Assembly: GCF_030818255.1 (NCBI RefSeq)
Contig: NZ_JAUTAG010000001.1
Location: forward strand, 1,054,001-1,118,000
Direction of reading: 5' to 3'
DNA from: Microbacterium sp. SORGH_AS_0969
GTDB taxonomy: Bacteria > Actinomycetota > Actinomycetes > Actinomycetales > Microbacteriaceae
DNA: 64,000 nt
Below are positions 8,508-16,886 of this stretch, piece by piece (position 1 is the stretch's first letter; every line of letters begins with the position of its first letter). The notes under the pieces are model-generated. The model worked only from the letters and a program-made list of their open reading frames with translations. It was not told the origin of the DNA and did no database searches. The position numbers were made by a program, and so were the translations under genes.

Positions 8508-9526
8508 GCGGTGACCGCCGACAGGTCGCGCCATCGTGCCGTTTCGAGCACGGGCCGGTTGACGACGAAGGAGGGAATCTCGCCGGCGAGGGCACCGACG
8601 ACGGCACGGACGGCGCTGCGTCCGTTGCCGAGCGACATCTCGTCCGTCCATCCCACGCAGTGCGGGGACAGCAGGACGTTGTCCAGCGAGCGCAACGGGC
8701 TGTCGTCCGGGAGGGGCTCGTTCTCGAACACGTCGAGCGCGGCAGCACGCAGGCGCCCGTCCCGAAGGGCGGCGATCAGAGCGGGCTCGTCGATGATCGG
8801 TCCGCGCGCAACGTTCACGAGGGTCGCCGTCGGCTTCACGCGGTCGAGGAAATCCGCGTCGATGAGGTGGTGCGTCTCGGGTGTGAGCACAGCCATCACG
8901 ACGATCGCGTCGGATCGAGCGGCGAGGTCCTCGAGACCGACCAGCTCGGCGCCGAACTCCTCGGCGCGCGACAGGGGGCAGTACGGGTCGTAGGCGAGCA
9001 GCTCGACCTCGAAGGGTGCCAGCAGCCGCGCCAGATCCGTGCCGGTGCCGCCGAAGCCCACCACCCCGACGGTCGTGCCGGTGAGCCCGCGTCCCATCCA
9101 GGACGTCCTTTCGTCCCAGCGTTTCTCGCGGACGAGACGGTCCTTGATGCCCAGGTTGAGCAGACCGCCCAGCAGCATTCCCAGCGCCGCGGTCGCGACC
9201 GGGCGTCGGGCACCGTCGGGCGTGATTGTCACGGCGACGCCCGCGTCCGTGCAGGCGTCGAGATCGACGGCGTCGTACCCCACACCGAAACGGGCCAGCA
9301 CCATCGGCGGTTCGGTCACACCGCTGAACGTGGTCGCATCGACCGCCGGCGCCGCGAACAGGACGGCGGGTCGCCCGTCGATGTCTTCCGGGCGCAGGAC
9401 CGGCACGTCGTCGGGGAGGTACTCCCAGGCGATGCCCGCCTCGTCGAAGCCATCCAGGCCGATGTCGCCCCAGACGTTACGGCCTGCCGCGTCGAGGAAG
9501 TCGCGGCTGATTCCTACGGGTCTCAT
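8504..9526 (-). CDS. D-isomer-specific 2-hydroxyacid dehydrogenase
   Basis: The 340-aa protein has the two-domain plan of this family: GVVGFGGTGTDLARLL as the NAD-binding loop, VNVARGPIIDEPAL with the conserved Arg, DVFENEPLP with the Glu, and LLSPHCVGWT with the catalytic His. Such enzymes reduce 2-keto acids to 2-hydroxy acids. In this setting a 2-ketogluconate or related sugar-acid reductase role is likely but not proven. It overlaps idnO by four bases and starts 14 bases after the cyclase gene. Confidence 0.87.
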   Translation of the reverse strand: MRPVGISRDFLDAAGRNVWGDIGLDGFDEAGIAWEYLPDDVPVLRPEDIDGRPAVLFAAPAVDATTFSGVTEPPMVLARFGVGYDAVDLDACTDAGVAVTITPDGARRPVATAALGMLLGGLLNLGIKDRLVREKRWDERTSWMGRGLTGTTVGVVGFGGTGTDLARLLAPFEVELLAYDPYCPLSRAEEFGAELVGLEDLAARSDAIVVMAVLTPETHHLIDADFLDRVKPTATLVNVARGPIIDEPALIAALRDGRLRAAALDVFENEPLPDDSPLRSLDNVLLSPHCVGWTDEMSLGNGRSAVRAVVGALAGEIPSFVVNRPVLETARWRDLSAVTA

Positions 9527-9540
9527 GGTGCATCTGCCTT

Positions 9541-10491
9541 TCAGAAGACGGCGGTCGGATTGACGGGGGAGCCTGTGCCCGCCGGCACCAGCAGAGGGGC
9601 CACCGTGAAGAGGAACTCGTAGCGACCCTCGTCTGCGGCCACGGTCGAGAGCTCTTCGAGGTCGAGGTTGTCCAGCAGCGGCACCCCGAGCGCGGTCAAC
9701 GCGAGGATGTGCACGGGCGAGTGGATGCCGGGAGTCGGCGAGGGACGCACGTCGCTGTCGCCGTCGGAGCCGAGCAGGGCGATGCCCCGGTCCGCGAGCA
9801 GCGGCATGGCCGTCGCGTGCAAGCCCGCGCTGAGATCCGAGGAGTCCCAGGGGCCGAGAGCGGAGCGTCGGGCCTTATGGCCTGTGCGCAGGAGCACGGC
9901 GTCGGCCTCGCCGATCGAAACGCCGAGCACCTCCTCCGCCGTGCGTAGGTCGTCTTCGTAAACGGCTTCCCCGGGCTCCAGCCACGAGACGCCCTTCACG
10001 ACGGGCATGTCGATGAGCACGCCGCGCCCGACGAAGGAGCCGAGCTTGGCGACGGAGCCGTAGCCCGCGCCGGTGGCGTTCACCACGTCGCGGCTGCGCG
10101 CGCCGCCGAACAACTCACCGCGGTAGGCGATGTGCGAGAGCGCGTCGAGGTGGGTCGTCGACTTGCCGTGGTATTCGATGCCGATGAAGTCTTTGTTGGT
10201 CGACGGCTCGGGAGCCTCACGGTCGCCGAGATCGAGCATCATGTGCATCGCCGGACGCCGGTTGTCGATCTCCGGCTCCGTCGGCCACGGGAGCGTCGTC
10301 TGCACCACGCGGCCGGAGCGCACGGTGGCCGCCGCCGCCGCCGCGTGCGCCGGCGTGAGTCGGTTCCACGCTCCCCGTTCACGGTCGCTCCAGGTGTCCC
10401 ACTGCTTGAGACGTTCGTAGAGTTCGTCGAAGCCGGCCTGGTCGATCGGTTCGGTGACGCGGATCTCGCGCGCTTCGGAGGTGTCGGTCAT
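9541..10491 (-). CDS. Cyclase family protein (kynurenine formamidase-like metal-dependent hydrolase)
   Basis: The 316-aa protein carries the cyclase-family metal motif as HGKSTTHLDALSHI (His and Asp ligands), preceded by the aromatic N-terminal region WDTWSDRERGAWNRLTP, and LLGSDGDSDVRPSP and GIHSPVHILAL later. Pfam Cyclase proteins include kynurenine formamidase, isatin hydrolase and several lactone or amide hydrolases. Here it may open a lactone in sugar-acid breakdown; that is inference from position. It lies 62 bases after the sugar-binding lipoprotein gene, in the same direction, with AAAGGG upstream of the ATG. Confidence 0.83.
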   Translation of the reverse strand: MTDTSEAREIRVTEPIDQAGFDELYERLKQWDTWSDRERGAWNRLTPAHAAAAAATVRSGRVVQTTLPWPTEPEIDNRRPAMHMMLDLGDREAPEPSTNKDFIGIEYHGKSTTHLDALSHIAYRGELFGGARSRDVVNATGAGYGSVAKLGSFVGRGVLIDMPVVKGVSWLEPGEAVYEDDLRTAEEVLGVSIGEADAVLLRTGHKARRSALGPWDSSDLSAGLHATAMPLLADRGIALLGSDGDSDVRPSPTPGIHSPVHILALTALGVPLLDNLDLEELSTVAADEGRYEFLFTVAPLLVPAGTGSPVNPTAVF

Positions 10492-10553
10492 GACGGAATG
10501 CCCTTTCTCGGGGGTGGCGGGGCGGACGATCGTCCGCCCCGCCGGAAGGGGTG

Positions 10554-11742
10554 TTACTTGCCCCAGACCTTCTTGTAGATGTCGCGGTAACCGCTGGCCG
10601 GGTCGTACGTGTCACCGGTGGGGACGTTCTGCTTCGTGATCAGGGCGGGAGCGGCGACGAAGCCCGACCACTCCTCGCCCGCGAGGGCGCGGTTGGCTTC
10701 GTCGATGAGCTGCCAGCCCTGCAGCAGCAGGGGCTCGGCGACGGTCGCCGCCTGGTAGTCGACCGAACGGATGCGCTGGAACTCAGCGGCGTCCCCGTCA
10801 CCCGCGGCGACGGACTTCGGCGTGCCGGCGGGGTCCTTGCCGGCGGCGCGGAGAGCCTGCTGCGCCCCGCCGAAGTAGTTGCCGTTGATGGCCATCAGGT
10901 AGGTGAGCTTGTCGCCGTTCTCCTGCAGCAGGTTCGAGATCAGGCCGGGCATGCGCTGGTCGGCCTCGGCGATGGGCGAGTCCTGGTACGACAGCACCGA
11001 GCAACCGCTGCACGCCTCGATGTACGCCTTCATGGCATCCGCTTTGAGCACGGCGATGTCGTACTGGCCGTCGGTGAAGATGGCCGCTCCCGCGGTGCCG
11101 TTCGAGTCGGCGACGGCGTAGGCGCCGGCGAGCTGCGACACGGTCAGGGGGTCGGTGGTGACGTTGGTGAACAGACCGTTGCCGGGGCCGGTCGCGGGAC
11201 CGGCGTGCCAGCCGATGACGGGGATGCCGGCACTTTCGGCCGAGGCGATGGTGGCTGCCTGCTCGGTCGGGTCGAACCCTCCGAGGATGATCGCAGCGGG
11301 CTGGGCGGCGATCGCCTGGTTCAGGGCGTCGGAGCGGCCTTGCGCCGAGGCCTTGCCGTCGTACGAGTCCACGGACCAGCCGATGGCCGCGGCCGCCTCG
11401 GTGACGCCCTCGCCGACGGTGTTGATCCCGCCGTTGGTGAGGTCGCTGCCGACGTAGGCGATGCGGGCGCCGGGCTTCTGCGCCGTCGGTCCGGTGCCGG
11501 GCGGGGTGAAACCCTCCGCTGGCGGTGAGGCTCTTCTCGACGAGTTCCTTCGAGAACTCGACGGCGTCGCCGGTGGGGAGGATCGAGGAGAAGTCCTGCT
11601 CCGGGGCTGCCGAGGCGGCGTCGCCGCCGCTGCCGCTCGCGTTGCCGACGGAGCCGCTGGAGCAGGCGGTGAGACTCAGGGTCAGGGCGACGGGCAGCGC
11701 CAGTGCTGCCAGCAGGACGCGCCGCTTCGTGGTGATGGTCAT
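10554..11742 (-). pseudogene. Ribose-type ABC transporter substrate-binding lipoprotein, interrupted by a frameshift
   Basis: ATG 11742 (AAGGAC upstream) opens a lipoprotein signal peptide ending in LTAC, then a linker to VEFSKELVEKSLTA. There the frame breaks near 11523: one extra base on the coding strand moves it into a frame ending soon. Removing that base restores AEGFTPPGTGPTAQKPGARI and the rest of a type I periplasmic binding protein (AIILGGFDP, IPVIGWHAGP, LQENGDKLTYLMAINGN) to the stop at 10554, about 395 aa in all. Everything else is intact, so this is either a recent mutation or a sequencing error. The start overlaps the permease stop (ATGA). Confidence 0.85.
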
Positions 11743-12902
11743 GAGATGTCCTTTCGTGCTGTGGTGGTGCGGGTAGTGCTCTCGGACGGGGTGACGTCGG
11801 AGGTTTCGGGGACGGTGCCGGGTGAGCCGGTGCCGGGTGAGCCGGTGCCGGATGTTGTGGAACCGTCGGTCAGCGGGGCGGCATCCGCTCTCGTGGTGCG
11901 CCGGCGCGTGGCGAGGGAGGCGATCGTGATCGCCGCGACCAGGGTGAGGCCGTTGAAGAGCGGCTCGAGGTAGAACTGCCCGGGGAAGAGCTGCTGGAGG
12001 CCGGAGATTCCGATCGTCGCGATGGTCACGCCGAGGATCGTGCCGAGCCCGTTCACGCGGCCCGGACGGATGGTGGTCGAGCCGAGGAAGGCGGCCGCCA
12101 ACGCGGGCAGAAGGTACTCGGGTCCGATGTTGGCCTGGGCCACGCCCGCTTGACGGGATGCGAGCAAGATGCCGGCGACGCCGGTGAGCATGCCCGACGC
12201 GACCATCGCGCCCACGACGTACTTGCGGCGTGCGATGCCGGTCAGCGTTGCGGCCGCGGGGTTGGCGCCGACGGCGTACAGGTAACGTCCGACGGGGAAG
12301 TAGTCGAGAACGATCCAGACGACGAGCGCCAGCACGATGGCGATGACGAACGGGCCGGGGATCGGGCCGAGACTCCAGCGCGAGAGCTCGTCGAAGGCGA
12401 CGGCGCGCGCACCGTCGGAGTCCGTGACCTGGCGTCCGCCGGTGTACCAGTAGGTGACAGCGAAGATGACCTGGCCGGTGGCGAGCGTCGCGATGAACGC
12501 GTCGACCTGGGCGAGTTCGACGAGGAGAGCGTTCAGGAGGCCGATGACCCCGCCTCCGACGATGACGAGAACGATGACGAGTCGGTAGTCGAGGCCCTCG
12601 ATCTGCCAGGAAAGGGCCATCACCTGCCAGAGGCCCACACCGTAACCGATGCTGAGGTCGATCTTGCCGGTCACCATCGGGATGGTGACGGCGATCGCCA
12701 GGATGAGCAGAACGGCCTTGCTCGACGCGAGCAGCTGGAAGTTCAGCAGCGAGGCGAACGTGTCGGGTCGCAGCGCTGCGAACAGGACGAAGAGGCCGAT
12801 GGTGAGCAGCACCATCCCGTAGTTGCTGGTGAGCTTGTTCCAGAAGCTCGCACCCCTCCCGGGCTCCAGCGCCGTCGATTTGACGGACGTGTTCATGGTC
12901 AT
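11739..12902 (-). CDS. Sugar ABC transporter permease (RbsC type)
   Basis: A 387-aa membrane protein of the branched-chain amino acid/ribose permease family with about ten helices. VTGKIDLSIGYGVGLWQVMAL and the VDAFIATLATGQVIF motif are the characteristic RbsC-like segments. It imports a sugar or sugar acid with the ATPase encoded just upstream and the lipoprotein just downstream; both junctions are ATGA overlaps. The C-terminal tail (from about residue 345) is hydrophilic and contains GTGSPGTGSPGT, encoded by a short tandem repeat near 11817-11852. Confidence 0.9.
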   Translation of the reverse strand: MTMNTSVKSTALEPGRGASFWNKLTSNYGMVLLTIGLFVLFAALRPDTFASLLNFQLLASSKAVLLILAIAVTIPMVTGKIDLSIGYGVGLWQVMALSWQIEGLDYRLVIVLVIVGGGVIGLLNALLVELAQVDAFIATLATGQVIFAVTYWYTGGRQVTDSDGARAVAFDELSRWSLGPIPGPFVIAIVLALVVWIVLDYFPVGRYLYAVGANPAAATLTGIARRKYVVGAMVASGMLTGVAGILLASRQAGVAQANIGPEYLLPALAAAFLGSTTIRPGRVNGLGTILGVTIATIGISGLQQLFPGQFYLEPLFNGLTLVAAITIASLATRRRTTRADAAPLTDGSTTSGTGSPGTGSPGTVPETSDVTPSESTTRTTTARKDIS

Positions 12903-14437
12903 GCTGCACTCTCCTGGGATGAGGGGTCGGCGTAGGAGACGCGTCCGAGATCGGAGGCCGCCGAGATGAGGTTGGGGATGGTGACGTCGTCACCGGTGAG
13001 TTCCGCGACGACGCGGCCGCGTCCGAGCACGATCGCGCGGTGGGCGATCTTGGCGACTTCCTCCATGTCGGTGGAGACGACGATCGCGCCGGTGCCTTGT
13101 TCGACCACGCGGCCGAGGAGTTCGTAGATCTCGGCCTTGGCTCCGACGTCGACGCCCATGGTGGGTTCCTCGAGGATGACGACGGCGCGTCCACGCCCGA
13201 AACAGCGGGCAAGGATCACCTTCTGCTGGTTGCCGCCCGAGAACGTGTCGAGGGGAAGCTCCGGGTCATCGGGACGGATCTGATACGGGGCGAGGATCGC
13301 GGATGCCTCGACGGACTCGGTCCGAGCCGTGCGGGGTTGCCACGCACGACGCCCCCAGACCGCCGGGTTGAGGAAGAGGTTCTCGCTGACCGACAGACCC
13401 GCACCCACGGACTCCGACTCACGGTTGGAGGTAGCGAAGGCAACGCCCGCATCGACGGCGTCGCGCGGTGTGCGCGGGCGGAACGGCGCTCCGTCGAGGG
13501 TCATCGTGCCCGCCTGCGGGCGGGTGGCGCCCGCGATGGCTCGGCCGAGCGCCTCCTGCCCCGCGCCGCGCAGACCGCAGATCGCGAGGATCTCGCCCGA
13601 GCGCACGTGCAGGCTGATGGGCTCTGTCCCGTCGACTCGGAACGACTCCAGAGCGAGTCGCGTCTCGGTGCCCGGCTCATTGATGCGCGGAACCGTCGTC
13701 TCGCGTCCGACGATGAGCTCGACGAGCTCTTCGGGGCTGATCTGCGAGACCGGTCGGTCGGCCACCACGCGACCGTTGCGCATGACGACGGCGCGCTGGC
13801 TGATCTGGTAGACCTCGTCGAGGCGGTGCGAGACATAGATCATTCCCACGCCGCTGTCGCGAAGGGTTCGAAGGACCGAGAACAGCCGCTCCACGTCGGC
13901 GGCGGGCAGCGATGCCGTCGGTTCGTCGAGCACGAGGAGCTTCGGCTTGCTGACCAGGCCGCGAGCGATCGCGAGCAGGCTGCGCTCGGCGCGTGGCAGG
14001 TCGAAGATGCGCTGCTCAGGATCGATTCCGCCGCCGACGCTCGACAAGACCTCCGCTGCTTGCGCGTTCATCTGGTGCGTGCTGATGAAGCCGAGCCTGT
14101 TGCGGGGATACCCCAGACCGAGAGCGATGTTCTCGGCGACCGTCATCCACTCGATGAGGCCGAGGTTCTGGTGGACGAACGAGATCTGCTTACGCACGGT
14201 CGGCGTGGCGGCCGCGCCCAGGATGGTGATCTCGCCGGCATCCGGCTTGTATACGTCCGCCAGCATTTTGATGACGGTCGACTTGCCTGCCCCGTTTTCG
14301 CCGAGGAGGGCCACGATCTCACCCTGGTCGACCGAGAACGACACGTCGTCCACCGCACGCGTGGCGTAGAACGACTTCGTCAGTCCTGAAATGTTGAGCA
14401 GCGATGCCTGCTCGAACGATGTGGGTTCATGCACCAC
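12899..14437 (-). CDS. Sugar ABC transporter ATP-binding protein (RbsA/MglA type)
   Basis: A tandem-domain ATPase of about 512 aa. The first half has Walker A LLGENGAGKST, the signature LPRAERSLLAIARGL and Walker B LLVLDEPTAS. The second has a degenerate Walker A (CGLRGAGQEALGR, no GKS/T) and an intact signature FSGGNQQKV with VVILEEPTMGVDVGAK. That asymmetry is normal for RbsA/MglA. GTG 14437 is preferred over ATG 14443 because AAGGGAG is 6 bases before the GTG but touches the ATG. The stop overlaps the permease start. A strong promoter lies directly upstream. Confidence 0.9.
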   Translation of the reverse strand: MVHEPTSFEQASLLNISGLTKSFYATRAVDDVSFSVDQGEIVALLGENGAGKSTVIKMLADVYKPDAGEITILGAAATPTVRKQISFVHQNLGLIEWMTVAENIALGLGYPRNRLGFISTHQMNAQAAEVLSSVGGGIDPEQRIFDLPRAERSLLAIARGLVSKPKLLVLDEPTASLPAADVERLFSVLRTLRDSGVGMIYVSHRLDEVYQISQRAVVMRNGRVVADRPVSQISPEELVELIVGRETTVPRINEPGTETRLALESFRVDGTEPISLHVRSGEILAICGLRGAGQEALGRAIAGATRPQAGTMTLDGAPFRPRTPRDAVDAGVAFATSNRESESVGAGLSVSENLFLNPAVWGRRAWQPRTARTESVEASAILAPYQIRPDDPELPLDTFSGGNQQKVILARCFGRGRAVVILEEPTMGVDVGAKAEIYELLGRVVEQGTGAIVVSTDMEEVAKIAHRAIVLGRGRVVAELTGDDVTIPNLISAASDLGRVSYADPSSQESAA

Positions 14438-14473
14438 GAACATCTCCCTTGATGTGTGCCTGTCCTGGGTGCG

Positions 14474-14512
14474 ACAGTATCACCAGGGTGAACGTGGTTC
14501 AACAGAGTGAAC
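14474..14512 (-). promoter_or_regulatory. Promoter and operator of the ABC/sugar-acid operon
   Basis: On the minus strand TTGAAC (14502-14497) and TACTGT (14479-14474) are separated by 17 bases, a good sigma-70-type promoter for the ABC operon. The -35 lies inside an inverted repeat TGAAC-GTG-GTTCA (14489-14501), and another TGAAC follows at 14508-14512, making GTTCA-N6-TGAAC. A regulator bound here would block the -35. The IclR protein encoded just upstream is the obvious candidate. Confidence 0.6.
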
Positions 14513-14514
14513 GG

Positions 14515-15309
14515 TTACGTGTTCTCGCGAGGTTGCATGGGGTTCTCGAGAAGCCGCTCGAGTTCACGAAGCTCAGCGACGATCGCCTCCCGCTGCAGGG
14601 GTGAGGTCGCGGAGGTCAGGAAGGAGCAGCCGATGGCGATCGCGGGGGACGAACTGGAGCGCGGCGGCATCCGCACGGCGACGCCGGAGATGCCCGGGTG
14701 CACCCCGCCTTCATCGATGGCGTATCCACGCTCTCGGACCTGCTCGAGTCGAGCCGTCAGCTCCGACAGGTTGCGAACGCTCTCGGACGTCCGCATCGGG
14801 AACGCGTGGGGGTAGCGGAATCGGTCGGCGATGTCGTCATCCGGGAGCACGGCGAGCAGGGCGTTGCCCACCGCCGTGGATGCCGCCGGGAATCTGTCAC
14901 CGAGGTTGGCCGTCAATCGCAGAGGAGACCGCCCCTCGTGTCGCGCGAGATAGATGACGTCCGATCCCTGCAGCATCGCCATCTGAACCACTTGCTCGGA
15001 CAGCGTGGGGGCCTCGTTACAGAATCGGTAGAACTCGCGCACCTCGTTGAACGAGCGCAGATACGCCCCGCCCAGTTCGACCGTTCCGTGACCGAGGACG
15101 TAACCGTTGCCGACGCGGCGGATGAGGTTCGCCTCCTCGAGAACCGTGCACAGATACGACGTCGACGATTTGGCCGCTTCGAGTGTGCGCGCGAGATCGG
15201 CGAGGGCGACCGGCTCTCCTTGCGCTTGGGCCAGGATGCGGAGGATGTACACACCCCGCGTCAGCGCGGGCGCGGGGTCTCGATCCGCTCCCGTCCGATC
15301 GTTGGACAT
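14515..15309 (-). CDS. IclR family transcriptional regulator
   Basis: The 264-aa protein has an IclR winged helix (TRGVYILRILAQAQGEPVAL, then LARTLEAAKSSTSYLCTVLEE) and an IclR effector domain with VIYLARHEGRSPLRL, GNALLAVLPD and RERGYAIDEGGVHPGISGVA. ATG 15309 was chosen because GAGGAGG lies 6 bases upstream; a longer frame to 15432 has no such site. It is immediately upstream of, and co-directional with, the ABC/dehydrogenase operon and probably senses its sugar-acid substrate. Its stop abuts the operator repeats at 14489-14512. The 233-base gap on its 5' side holds no gene, only a loose GTTCC/TGAAC repeat near 15471-15487. Confidence 0.9.
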   Translation of the reverse strand: MSNDRTGADRDPAPALTRGVYILRILAQAQGEPVALADLARTLEAAKSSTSYLCTVLEEANLIRRVGNGYVLGHGTVELGGAYLRSFNEVREFYRFCNEAPTLSEQVVQMAMLQGSDVIYLARHEGRSPLRLTANLGDRFPAASTAVGNALLAVLPDDDIADRFRYPHAFPMRTSESVRNLSELTARLEQVRERGYAIDEGGVHPGISGVAVRMPPRSSSSPAIAIGCSFLTSATSPLQREAIVAELRELERLLENPMQPRENT

Positions 15310-15542
15310 GTTGCCCTCCTCTCCGCCGCCCCGTGAACCGAGAAGAGGCGCGAAACGCTGCGACCCCACCCCGGGTCCTAGACCTCGACCGTATCGACAA
15401 CACCGTCGATGAGGCGGCACGCCTCCCCGCAACGTTCCTGGCGGCGGCCTGAACGGTCCGACCTCCTTCGTTCCTCGTGGTGAACGTCATTCCCTCTGCG
15501 GAACGCGGGTGATCGCCGCAGTCGGTCCCCGGGTCGGCGGGC

Positions 15543-16736
15543 TCAGCGGATGCGCCCGGCGAGGTCGTCCCGTGAGAGCGTGCCGGCCTCGGCCAGCACC
15601 TTCCGCGCCGCGTCCCGCGCGTCTTCGACGTTCCACAGCAGCACGCCGACGACACGGTCGTCGTCGAGGTAGTAGACGATGCCGCGCTCGGGGTCGATCC
15701 AGTCCTCCACGGTGTCGAGAGCGGCATCCAGGGTCCCGACCGCCTCGTACCGGATGCCGAACACCGCCGAGTAGTAGTACGGCGTGTGCGTGTACGGCTC
15801 GGCGGCACCCGCGAGATTGCGGCCCGCGGCCCGACCCTGCTCGTTCGCGTTGTCGACGTGCTCGACACGGCGGCGACCGAGGATCCGGTCGGGGTAGCTC
15901 GCGACGTCTCCCGCCGCCCAGACCCCGTCGGTCGAGGTGCGCAGCTGCGCGTCGACGATGATGCCGTCATCGACGATGAGTCCGGCGCCCTCGGCCAGGT
16001 CGGTCGCGACCTCGATCCCGAGACCGCTGACCACCGCATCCGCCCGGACCACGTCGCCGTTCTCGAGCTCGAGGCGCGCGCCCGTGGCATCCGCGTCTCC
16101 GCCGGCGACCTTCGACCCGGCGACGATCTCGACACCGGCATCGCGGAAGAGCTTCTCGAACCTCTCCGCGAGCGCGGCGGGGAACACGGCGTCGCCGAGG
16201 ACGGCGCCGGTGTGGATGAGCACGGTGTCGACGCCGTTCTGCACGAGAGCCGCGGCGAGCTCGGAGCCGATGTAGCCGCCGCCGACGACGGCGATCCGGT
16301 CGACCTCGTCGGCGAGGGACCGCAGCCGGCGGTAGTCCTCGGCTGTGCGGAAGGTCAGCGCCCGCGCGCCGTTCGAGCGGTCCTCGATCGGGAGCGGCAC
16401 GGGCTTTCCGCCGGTGGCGAGAAGGAGGGTGCCGTACGTGTACGTCTGGCCGTCGGCATCCACTTCCCGGGCGTCGGGGCGGATCGCCGTCACGCGCGTG
16501 CGCAGCCGGATGTCGGCGCCGGTGTCGTCGGCGGTGCCGAGCGGCACCTTCTCCCACGTGAACTCGTCGTCGGTCCACAGCTTCTTGCTGAGCGCGGGGC
16601 GCGTGTAGGGGGCGTCGACGTCATCGCTCAGGATGCCGATCGACCCGTCGGCGTCGAGCTCGCGGATGCCACGCGCCGCCGTGTCCGCGACCATGCCGCC
16701 GCCGACGATGAGGTGATCGAAGTGAGTCGTGGTCAT
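15543..16736 (-). CDS. FAD/NAD(P)-dependent oxidoreductase (ferredoxin/rubredoxin reductase type)
   Basis: A 397-aa pyridine nucleotide-disulfide oxidoreductase. The FAD motif DHLIVGGGMVADTAARGI is at the N-terminus, YTRPALSKKLW follows, the NAD(P) motif VVGGGYIGSELAA is central, and the second FAD motif DGVWAAGDVASYPD is late. There is no CxxxxC redox disulfide, so it belongs to the ferredoxin reductase/AIF-like group that passes electrons from NAD(P)H to a small redox protein. No partner ferredoxin or P450 is nearby. ATG 16736 gives the normal start; the frame is open further upstream but that part is not homologous to the family. It is divergent from the AAA ATPase gene. Confidence 0.87.
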   Translation of the reverse strand: MTTTHFDHLIVGGGMVADTAARGIRELDADGSIGILSDDVDAPYTRPALSKKLWTDDEFTWEKVPLGTADDTGADIRLRTRVTAIRPDAREVDADGQTYTYGTLLLATGGKPVPLPIEDRSNGARALTFRTAEDYRRLRSLADEVDRIAVVGGGYIGSELAAALVQNGVDTVLIHTGAVLGDAVFPAALAERFEKLFRDAGVEIVAGSKVAGGDADATGARLELENGDVVRADAVVSGLGIEVATDLAEGAGLIVDDGIIVDAQLRTSTDGVWAAGDVASYPDRILGRRRVEHVDNANEQGRAAGRNLAGAAEPYTHTPYYYSAVFGIRYEAVGTLDAALDTVEDWIDPERGIVYYLDDDRVVGVLLWNVEDARDAARKVLAEAGTLSRDDLAGRIR

Positions 16737-16886
16737 GCCGCCAGCCTCGCCGTCGCGCCTGGGCCGCCGGGACGGGTTGCGAGGCGTCGCGGCATCGGGT
16801 AGCGGACAGGTGACTTTCTGCACCAGGGCAGGTGACGAATCTAGCGGAATGAGTAGATTGCGCTTAGATAACCATAGAGTCGCTAC

